Of a DNA stretch of 64,000 bases, positions 51,549 through 61,052 are shown one piece after another (the stretch's first letter is position 1; the number at the start of each line of letters is the position of its first letter). Source of the stretch: Spinellus fusiger (lineage: Eukaryota > Mucoromycota > Mucoromycetes > Mucorales > Phycomycetaceae); contig JALLLS010000016.1 of the NCBI GenBank assembly GCA_025094145.1, forward strand, positions 1 to 64,000, given 5' to 3'. The notes below the pieces were generated by a model. The model was not told the origin of the DNA. It made no database searches and saw only the letters and a program-made list of their open reading frames with translations. Both the position numbers and the translations under genes were made by a program.

Positions 51549-53123
51549 ACACACCCAGAGAGTCATTTACGGTCACACCAAATTAGAAAGTATATGACCC
51601 CCTAATTTATTCATTTTTAAACATGATTTATCTTCTTGTTTTTACCACTGAATCACATTCCATTAAGCAATCTCAAATGTCAAACGCAGAATCCTCAACT
51701 AAAAAACTCTAGAGTTTATAATAAGCTTGAAGAAAGAGAGTACTGGGGTGTTTACTGGCTTTAAAAAGAAAAATACTCCATGAGTAGCATTTCAAGGGTC
51801 GTTGGCATTATCAAGTCTACTGTCCAAAAAATCATTAGTAGAATCAAGACTAATGGTACACCTCTACCAAATTCTAGTTCTAGTGCACAAACAAAATCTA
51901 AACGAGAGAAACCTCAGACGACTTGAGGCCATTCTAAAAGGCAACCCATTTGTCTCCTATAACTTCATAAATTTGGAACTCAAGGCTCATGAGATAATCA
52001 TCTGTAGAGCAATAATCATCAAATAAATACATCAGATTGGGTTTGGTTCCTACTTCGTAGCACACAAGCCAAGGTTATCTGAAGAAAAAACATGAAGAAA
52101 AGACTTCGTTGGGTCAAGGAACGGGTCAATTGGACTCCTGAGGACTGGAGACGCGTCGTATGGTCTGATGAGTCACGGTTTGAAGTAGAGGGTTACCAGG
52201 GAGGAGCCAGAGTGATTCGAAAGATCGGCGAGAGGTATAAGGCTGCTCATATCATACCTACAACCAAATGAGGGGAAAGGTAGCATAATGATCTGGAGCT
52301 GTTTCTGGGCGGGTGGATTTGGGCCTTTGGTTTTTATTGATGGCACTGTGAATCAGGACGTATATGTCAACATTTTTACAGAGAACTTTCTGCCACGGTT
52401 CATTGAATTTCATTAAAAAGGAGGACAGAGAGTCCTTGTTACAAGAAGAGGGTGTTAGCTATCATACTGGGGCCTATGCTAGATGGTAGAAAGAGACATA
52501 TCAAATTAGGGTACTTTGAGTACTATCACACATATATCTCTGACTTGAAACCAATTGAACACATATGGAGCTGTCTTGATAAGCTTATCAATAACAAGAA
52601 GGCCGGTATTAATAATATCGATGAGATCAAGACAGATATAGAAAAAGCTTGGAGAAATATCCACGTTGATCTTGTCGAACATTTAGTGGACTCAATGAAG
52701 GATCATTACCAGGCAGTTATTGATGCCAAAGGTGGCCCAAATTTTTTTTAAATAAAAACTTTTATATATATTCATATTAACATAGACCATATGTTAAATT
52801 AACTTTGTGTTGAATTTGAAGTCGTAGCCTTTTCATGCATAAATCATGTTCTTTCTCAGGATTTCAAAAAAATAAAAATCGTGTCCTTTCTAAGGTTGTG
52901 TAGCTTTAGTATTATCTATATTATTATTATAAACAATTCTATTCATAAAAAATATTTTATTAATAATATAATCTGATAGTGAGGTATTCTACAGAAGGAA
53001 ATAATGATTTGGACACTTGCAAACCTTTTGATTTTAATCATTGTTCCATAAAAGGTGCGTCTTTTCTTTTACGTAAAAGGAAGGATGTATCACCGCTTAA
53101 AGGCCAGAAAGTCTTTGGGTGTG
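51549..53123. mobile_element. Truncated CACACC-TIR element (copy E) with a Tc1-like insertion
   Basis: Positions 52910-53123 match the right terminus of copies B, C and D, including CCTTTTGATTTTAA and the end GTCTTTGGGTGTG then TA at 53124-53125. On the left only ACACACCCAGAGAG (51547-51560) resembles a terminus, directly before the Tc1-like element, so most of the body has been lost. Confidence 0.6.
51570..52906 (+). mobile_element. Tc1-like DNA transposon, copy 3, most decayed
   Basis: Left end CGGTCACACCAAATTAGAAA after TA; right end CCTTTCTAAGGTTGTGTAGC, both with substitutions against copies 1 and 2. The transposase is broken: ORF 51802-52026 for the DNA-binding part, then the shared 239-bp central block (52089-52327), then a diverged C-terminal part with ORF 52452-52751 (SDLKPIEHIWSCLDK, with Asn changed to Lys at the usual LNP). 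Confidence 0.85.
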
Positions 53124-53889
53124 TAGAATAATTTCCTATAAACAGCCCAAGAAATTATCCGTGGACCCTGAAAAGAAAAATAGATTACTGTAAATCATGC
53201 TAGTACAATAGAAGACAAGAAACTAAAAATTAATTTTCAATAAAATTATGTTAAGGCATTATTTGATTATATTTAAGAGTAGTTTGTGAATGGACAGGAT
53301 TGGTCATTACCAAAAAGACTCAGCACTGTATATAAATATTCGGGCTGATACAAATGTTTATATAACATCAGATGCAGCTGGTTACTGTGTTTATTTTCAA
53401 TGATAGCATGATATATAAAAATAAATCAAATAATTTATATACTTTCTCTGAGTAGTAGAGAGAGTAAATGGACAGTTTAGTTTAAATAAACTGGTCAATT
53501 TACAAAACCATTTATCCTACATGGAGCTCGATATACTCTATAAAGACAAGGCTGGCTAAGTTAAGCATCATAGAGGTAGGTAAAGTATATTAGAGATAAT
53601 TTCAAGTAAAATATAGATGTTTCAAAAGAGGTGAATATTTTAGACAAAGTAGAAACTTATTGAGTTTTTGGAGTGGTGTGTTACTAGACATTCTAATGTC
53701 TTTTGTATGATAAAATCCAATAAGACACACTTCATTATCACATTTTAGATAGTTTACCTGTATCATAAGTTTCCGTCAGTTAGTTAACTGAGGCTCCAAC
53801 GATCACTGGGGAAGGAGAAGGATGGAGATGAACCAGAAGGCTTGGATCTTTTCTTACTTCCAGTTGTATCATTTATTTCATGCTTTCTT
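53124..53889. other. Interval between copy E and the second Fanzor-like pseudogene
   Basis: AT-rich. No gene or transposon end was recognised. The part next to 53890 may be the decayed C-terminal end of the Fanzor-like frame. Confidence 0.45.
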
Positions 53890-55077
53890 TTATAAATATA
53901 TATCTACAAAAACACTCTGGGCAGATGTTGATTTCCCTTTGAGACAACAGACTATGTCCAAAGCTTAATGTAGCAGTGAGATCACGATTCCAAAGCCTCA
54001 ATGTCTTATCTTTTGTTTATGTTAATACAGCTTGAAATAACTCCTCAATAGACCCAATGTGATCTTCATCAATAAGTACTTTGCGGATACCACCCGAGAA
54101 ACGTCTCGAAATAAGGTTTTGTTTGATCACCGACACTGCCACACCATCGGTTTCTATTGTACCTTGAAATATCATTGACATATCTATACCTTAGCTTTTG
54201 AACACCTTTGATTTTAAATTGATATGGCCCCAAAGATCAAACCTTTCACTTACATAGCTCTTGTTTTTCAAGATAGGGTGGTTGAGTATCTTGGTGTCTA
54301 TCGTAATGTGAAGAACAATGAAGCTTTTACAAAGTGGGAAGCAGTTAAAAGATGTGTTTCTATTCTCTTCGCATAGTTGGGCCAGCCTAGTAAATGTGTA
54401 AATCTGTTTGGTTGGATCGGCTTTAACATCATAATAGATAGAGTTATATATATAGCAAATATATAACTGGGAGGATAGCAGGCTAACAGCTCTTGTATTT
54501 GGCTAATGACCTTTCTGTTCAAGAAATCTATGGGTGTATTGGGAACAATTTTTGCTGAGGTATCGAGTTTGACTTGTGTATATACATCCAACACGTTTCA
54601 TCTGAAAATATTTGTAATAGTCTTCTCAGAATGGTTTTTGGCTTTCATGGCATGGGGCAATGGGGCAATTCTTTCTTTTTGTCGTAGGGTGATATTGAAT
54701 AACATTCTGAGACGATTTCCAAATTGAGATGCAATAGTATTGATACAGGATGTGTATATCTTGGTGCTTTCATAGATAGATATGTATTGAGCTTTAGGTA
54801 GTTTGATTGAAGTGTATAAGTCATATTGATATTAGTCATCTTTCATTGGGTTGATCTTCTCTCTTATTTGAATCACCTTGGGTGTGAGACATGTTTTACT
54901 GGAAAAACTACCATCTCTGGTTTGCTTATTAACGAGAGACAAAAACACCTCACGGAAGAAATCTTTGGTTATGCACTCATTCAAATTATATTCATCTTCA
55001 CTTTCGAGTAGATAAATTAAGATATATTTAGAAAATGCACAAGTATGAAAAACAATATTATTGATGTTATGGACCAA
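53890..55077 (-). pseudogene. Second Fanzor-like pseudogene, Mucorales type
   Basis: Read on the minus strand through several stops: GNRLRMLFNITLRQKERIA (about 54722), then LDTSAKIVPNTPIDF, then LLACYPPS, then PLCKSFIVLHITIDTKIL (about 54340-54290), then FQGTIETDGVAVSVIKQN (about 54165-54112), and LRLWNRDLTATLSFGHSL (about 54000-53950). This string of blocks is how I recall the large fungal Fanzor/OrfB family that is multicopy in Mucoromycota: the conserved TDGVxVS block before RuvC-I and (L)WNRD at the last catalytic Asp. The RuvC-I and zinc-ribbon part between them is deleted. It differs from the remnant at 48130-48640. The family name is from memory of these motifs, not a search. Confidence 0.62.
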
Positions 55078-55575
55078 ATCTTACAAAACAGGTAGATAAT
55101 CCGATCTCCAGCCAGTATCACATAAACATGTTTTGATTGTCATTATTATGGTAGGATTCACAGATGAAGAGCTTGTTATAATCTTCTATAAAAAGCAAAT
55201 GCATGTAAGAACCCTAGATTGATTCTATAAGCATATTGTATTTTCTTTAATTTATTCGTATCTTGTTGGCTGTATAACATCTTTAGTTCAGAAAGAATAG
55301 ATAGAAATACAATAAGAAAGAGGAGATAGATGGTCTTTAATAACATTGCATAGTATCAGCTACTATTTATCATCTATTGATGTGATAGTGTCGTCAATAG
55401 TTTCTTAAGTTCAAAGGTATTTGGTTAGTTAACGTACGATCCACCTTTTTATTTTTTAATTAACTTGTATGTTATTCTTTTATACCTTTATTCTAATCTA
55501 ACGATGACTACAAATAGAATGATCTTACCACCAGAAGGCACACATATTAATGCAGGCTACTGTACTCTTATACTA
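55078..55575. other. Intergenic region left of copy F
   Basis: AT-rich, without features. It may include the decayed 5' end of the Fanzor-like pseudogene. Confidence 0.4.
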
Positions 55576-56815
55576 CACACCAGGAGATTTTTCTGACCTT
55601 TAAGCGGTAATATTTCTTTCCTTTTACGTCTAAAAATATTTTGCCCTTTTATGGAACTGTGTTTAAAATCAAAGGTTTGCGGATATCCAAATAATTATTT
55701 CTTTTTGTGGATACCTCAATATCAAACTGTATTATCAATGGAATATATTGTTTATGAATAAAATTGTTTATTGTAATAGTATAGATAATACTATAGTATA
55801 GCTATAGCTACTGCCCAAGTGCATTCCCTCATAGCAATAGAATCTATACCCTAAAAGCTTTGTGCTTTATCCTTGGGAGATAGATAACTATGCTCAGGAG
55901 TATACCGTAGAGACCCTAGATAGTATAGAAGACCACCTAAGACTGACTTGAAAGGAGTCTTTACTTGCCTAATAACAATACATTGAGTGTCTTGTGGAAT
56001 ACAATGAGCTCAGGCCCAGATGAAGGCACTGTTTACCTTTTTTACTTTCAGAATAGTCCTTGATAGTGTCTATCACTTCCTTCTATTGTTTCTCTTTGTT
56101 AATAATAGCACATTACCTTACTCAGCTATGCTCATCTTGACGAGTATTTGAGTATCAAGTTGTATATGCAGTGTGGGAAATAACAAAAGGAAGGGAATAT
56201 CAAAACAAATAATAATTTTCTCTCTCTATTCTGGTAATGTATACACTGGCCTTCCCTCATGGAATTCACAAGTCAAATTTACAAGTCAAACAATTCACAC
56301 TCTATTTGCCTTGAGCCTAAAGCCCAGTATTAGAAACAATACTTTGTAATCACTAAGCACCACTGTTAATACCAGTTACAATAACATAGTTACTGAAGTG
56401 ATGATAAATATTGAGTCAATAAATGACTATACAGTTCTCAATGTAAGTGAATTTGGTTCTATTTTATGGACAAAGATTACTAGAGTTAACTCTATAAGTT
56501 CTGTAATACATCCTTCTTAAGCAGTGTTGTGCTGCAAATACTGTGGGCTTATGGATAACACATTATGTTAAGAAAAGAATATCAGTGACTGAGTTGTAAT
56601 TATGGAGTGATTCTTGTTCTATTTCTTGTCTTTACAGCTAATTCTATACTTTTTAATTGCAAAGTCAATAGCTATTGCTTAAACAGGCAGTCAGAGTTTG
56701 AAATTGACCATTTAGACAGCGAAAAGGTATTTTTAAACACATTAGCCAATCATAAAAATATTGCAAATTTATTCTCAAGATATTTCCTTATATATCCCAA
56801 AAATCTCCTGGTGTG
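55576..56815. mobile_element. CACACC-TIR element, copy F, undisturbed (1.24 kb)
   Basis: TA then CACACCAGGAGATTTTTCTG at 55576, and AAAAATCTCCTGGTGTG then TA at 56816-56817, inverted repeats of about 17 bp. It carries no other element and no plausible coding frame apart from a 110-codon ORF running out of its end (56607-56939). That ORF's in-element part is also open in copies B and G (ORF 27544-27771, region 17750-17957), so a short conserved coding segment near the terminus is possible but unproven. This is the best guide to the family's unit length. Confidence 0.85.
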
Positions 56816-57343
56816 TATCTCTAACATATGGAATATCTTGTATTTATTTAAATATTATGTTATTCACAGTATTAATATGAGACAAATGAGCTCTAACCTG
56901 ATGTTATTTCACTATAACAGGCATATAATAAGGTTGTAGACCTTATTGTAGAAATAAGGCACTAAATATACCTTAATTGTTTAAGTTTATTAATATATAA
57001 AAATCAAAATGAGTCACATGTTTTCCCTTGAACTAAGCAAAAGATCACTAATGTTGAATAGGCGCAACTATAAGGTTCATTATTCTTAGCTGTTTTTCTC
57101 GCCTGTCATTTTTTTCTACTTCATTTCTTTTTAATTAGATCTGTCGCCTTATAAAGCGATTGTGGCTCATCATTAAATTGACGTTGAACAAGTAGTGGCG
57201 AGAATGAGAACAGTGGGCTGCAAGACTTTCCCTATAGAAAATGCGGAATAAATATGTTGAGATAATTTAAAGACAAGTAGTTCGTAATAGTTTTTTTTCC
57301 ATGAGACAGAGTCAATGTCTATATTCTGAAGATAACATATAAT
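56816..57343. other. Interval between copy F and the small inverted-repeat element
   Basis: AT-rich, without a recognisable gene or repeat end. Confidence 0.4.
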
Positions 57344-57534
57344 ATTTTTGAAAAGTATTGGTATACCTTTTGAATTAAATTTCGTTCAAAAATAAAAATC
57401 TTTCAAAAAAATCATTCATTTTTTATTCTTTGTTTGGGCTCACAGCCATTTTTTTGTTTAATATTTTTGAACATTTTAACATTATTTTTGAACGAAATCT
57501 ATTTCAAAAGGCATACCAATACTTTCCGAAAATG
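57344..57534. mobile_element. Small MITE-like element with about 50-bp inverted repeats
   Basis: The left arm GAAAAGTATTGGTATACC (from 57350), continuing to TTTCGTTCAAAAATAA, is matched in reverse by 57482-57534 (ending AATACTTTCCGAAAA) with few mismatches. The whole is about 190 bp, too short to code a transposase. The outer GAAAGTATT motif is shared with the Tc1-like element at 37806-38841, suggesting a non-autonomous relative. Confidence 0.7.
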
Positions 57535-57797
57535 CTATATTATTAACTATTATAGAATAAGATCCTATACATCTCTTTTGTACGGAGATTGAGCTCATAT
57601 TTATTTAATAAGAGAACCTGCCACTAACAAGACTTGATGAGCCATTTTTGAATTAATTTTGAAAGATTTCCTGTTACATATAAAAGATGTCGAATGAATA
57701 GAATGATTAAGTTATAGAAGCATATTTATGAAACAAGGCTTAGTTACCTGAAACAAAACAAAAGTGTATAGCTTATCATGGACTCAATATCTTATTT

Positions 57798-58432
57798 AAA
57801 TGTAATTATTAAAGCAGATGTAGTATTTTCAAACTTAGAGTTTTTTTTTACTTCCAGACTTCATCTTTATATAACTACAGCTTCTTGGATTCTTTGGGTA
57901 CATATCTCTAACCTTCAATAGGCAAATGAACAGTTTTTTTAAAAAAAAAAGTGATTGGTTATATCTGTTGGTTACAATGTTGATAAGTTATTTACAAAAT
58001 AATACCACAATTACTAATTCATATTTTCTTGTTTTATAACTAGACTTCTTATATGACAATCTACTTATTACTTCATGGTGAATTTCAATAAAGAAGTCCT
58101 GAATTATCAATTGTATTTCTTTAAAGTCTAGGACTTATTGCTATGTTGCAGAGTATTATTCTTATAAATGTGTGCAAGAAGAAAGTCTAGTTATAAAACA
58201 AGAAAATATGAATTAGTAATTGTGGTATTATTTTGTAAATAACTTATCAACATTGTAACCAACAGATATAACCAATCACTTTTTTTTTTAAAAAAACTGT
58301 TCATTTGCCTATTGAAGGTTAGAGATATGTACCCAAAGAATCCAAGAAGCTGTAGTTATATAAAGATGAAGTCTGGAAGTAAAAAAAAACTCTAAGTTTG
58401 AAAATACTACATCTGCTTTAATAATTACATTT
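57798..58432. repeat. Long near-perfect inverted repeat (about 250-bp arms, about 130-bp loop)
   Basis: Arm 1 (57798-58050) and arm 2 (58181-58432) are reverse complements almost without mismatch: for example TAAAGCAGATGTAGTATTTT at 57812 and its complement near 58418, and GTGATTGGTTATATCTGTTG at 57951 and its complement near 58260. The spacer is AT-rich. No terminal-repeat signature of the other families is seen at its borders. It would form a hairpin in DNA, or double-stranded RNA if transcribed. Confidence 0.9.
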
Positions 58433-59953
58433 TTTCTATCCTTTTTTCCTAAATATAGATATATAAAAATCAATTAGTCTTATTGTGTGTCTTTTTATAG
58501 ATTTTTTATAGATATTCATATATTGAAATGGTGTCATTCACATTAGAAAGTAGCAATAGGTCAGTATTATTATTAGTCATAAACATCTTTAATCAAAAGC
58601 TGTAAAAATAAACGGGATTCTTTATGAAGAAGTGTTAGGTAAGCTATCTGTTCATCGTATTTTATACTATACATACTCAATATTATAATTAGTTCTCAAT
58701 GTTCACATTAGTGTTTATTTTTAATCTAGAGAAAAATACTAACGAATACAAGTAATGCATTTTGGATAATTTTATTGATCATATTGAGATCTACTATTTA
58801 ATAAATAAAATAAGACAATTCTTTTAGGATAATCACTAAAAATAAAAGAGAACTTAATATCAGAATTGCATGAATTAGTTTGAGAGTCATCTCCTAATTA
58901 CAATACAGGTATTGATATGGATTAAACAATCTTCTGCCACAATCTAATAATGCCATCTATATACTTACGGTAAGTTACATTTATAGCAATAATATGTAGT
59001 AATATGTAGTAATATAACAGTGTTAATGATGTAATTAAAAGTGTAATTTTGGACAATATAGGATCGTTGGTGGCTCATAGCTTTCTTAAAGAGTAGCTAC
59101 TCTCAAAGTGAAACCAAATAGCATTGATAATGGGGGTATGTAGGCATACATGGGTACTTCCTGACTTGTTGATATGTTTGAAAAATAGTTCTTGCTGGAG
59201 AATTCTGCCCTTCTTGACAGAATGCTTATCTTTTACTGACAAGCACGGAGACACAAAGAGTAACAAGCGATCAACACAACAACACAATATGAGAGAAAAT
59301 ATCACTAATACAGACCTAATGGAGGATCCAAAGCGACTGTACCTCTGTACTACCTCTCCTGAATGTATAGTAAAAAACCACTTTTTATTTAGTGGATGTG
59401 AAAAGGGGAGTTCTTATAGCCTATTCCTTTGAAATATCAGAGGTTAGGGTAGTTGTAATTATAGTTATATAGTGTTGAAGGCCACATCACGCACCAAGCC
59501 TATGATAGCCATGTCTGACTTTGTAGACCTTCTACTGAGAACCTTTTAGTCTCAACAAATATCTAAGTATAAGCGTGTGATTTAAATATTCACTGCAGTA
59601 AGCTCTTTGAGTATATTTCTTATGAAATGTATCTTAAAAGATTTTAAAATTAACCACATACTTTATCCTTTAAACACCATTACTTAATTGATATAAAATA
59701 ACATTTATATATTATCTCTCTGAATCTCAAAGCTATTACAAAAAAAATCCTATAGCTAAATAAACTAACTGTCATTTTTTGATAATCTATTCTCTTGAAC
59801 TTTCTGAGCTTTACCATAAAAGCATTCAGATAACACACATCTAGTATTATAAAGGAGATGGCCATCTGAAATGTAATTATCTATTCTTTATCTAAGTAGA
59901 AGAAAAGTTAATATTTGTTGACAGTCAGATAACCATATCATAAAATGCTTATA
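58433..59953. other. AT-rich intergenic region
   Basis: No recognisable gene. The overlapping ORFs 59075-59305 (minus) and 59124-59432 (plus) share the same DNA and neither has family features. Confidence 0.45.
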
Positions 59954-61052
59954 CAGTGTCCAGCAAAATAGATATAACTCTTTTCATTTTCCTATCTTTT
60001 TTTTTTTACTTATTCCTTATCTCTTATTTTCACTATAAAATCTATTATGTCTAACACCACAGAGCAAGCCGCCAAGACCATTGTAAACAAGAAAAAAGAA
60101 TAATAATTACTTTACTCATCAACTCATTGTCCATGAGAACATTTCAGAAGATGATGAAGAAAATTGACTTGTCTTCCTGAAGAGTGATGAGAAAGTCTGC
60201 TCTCACCAACAAGCAAAAGAAGTTGAGGCTTGCTTGGTCCAAGGCCCTCCTTCACTGGACTGAGGAAGACTGGAAGACATTCATCTAGTTCGATGAGTCC
60301 AAGTTCCAGCTGATGAGCAACAACTACCGCAACAGGGTGGTGCGCAGGAAGAAGGAGGATATTCTCCCAAAGAATGTGAAGCTAGCGATGAATTTTGGTG
60401 GTAGTGGGGTGATGGTGTGGGGTTCCTTTTCTGGTGAAGGTGTTGGTAAACTTATTACCGTGGAGGGATCCATAAATAGTGCCAAATACACTAATATTTT
60501 AGAAACAGCCTATTGCCCTGAGCTGAATCGTCTTTCCTTACTGAATCCAGTGGTAGGCTATATTCTTCAAGAGAACAATGCTAGCTGCCATACTAGTAAG
60601 GAGACTAGGAAATATAAGAATGGGAGGAAGATTGCCATGATGGACGGATGGCCCTCTCAGATCCCTGACCTGAATCAAATAAAGCATCTTTGGGAGGAGC
60701 TGGACAGAGTAGTTCGAAAGAGGATGACCCCAGAAAGCACCTACCAGGATATAAAGGCTCTCTTAGTTCAAGAGTGGGATAAGATCCCCAAGATGGCTAC
60801 CAACAACTTCCTTGCCAGCATGTATCGGAGATGTAGGACTGTTATAGAGGCCAAGGGTGGAAGCACCAAATATTAAGAATTTCCACTCCTTAAACTTTTA
60901 TATAATATCCTGTTGATCTTCTTTATACTTCATCCAATTTTCAAGTCTTTATTGTGTGTTTAATGTGTTTTTTTATTACAAATAATAAGTATTTCCCCAA
61001 ACAAGAATCTTATCGGAAAATAAAAAGTTTATATCTATTTTGCCGGATATTG
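59954..61052 (+). mobile_element. Tc1/mariner-like element with GCAAAATAGATATAA ends
   Basis: Left end TA, CAGTGTCCAGCAAAATAGAT; right end the inverse of CAATATCCGGCAAAATAGAT, then TA (61053-61054). The terminal repeats are about 28 bp and the length is 1,099 bp. The transposase lies on the plus strand but is decayed at its 5' half. Confidence 0.88.
60046..60876 (+). pseudogene. Tc1-like transposase with altered catalytic residues
   Basis: It begins MSNTTEQAAKTIVNKKKE and then stops. The C-terminal frame 60313-60876 is open: VKLAMNFGGSGVMVWGSFSG, then GYILQENNASCHTS, then GWPSQIPDLNQIKHLWEEL, ending EAKGGSTKY. Just before it, FDESKFQL holds the first Asp. The second catalytic Asp is Asn (QENN where the family has Q-D-N or E-D) and the Glu is Lys (QIKHLW for PIEHLW). 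Both changes can come from G-to-A transitions. Confidence 0.85.
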
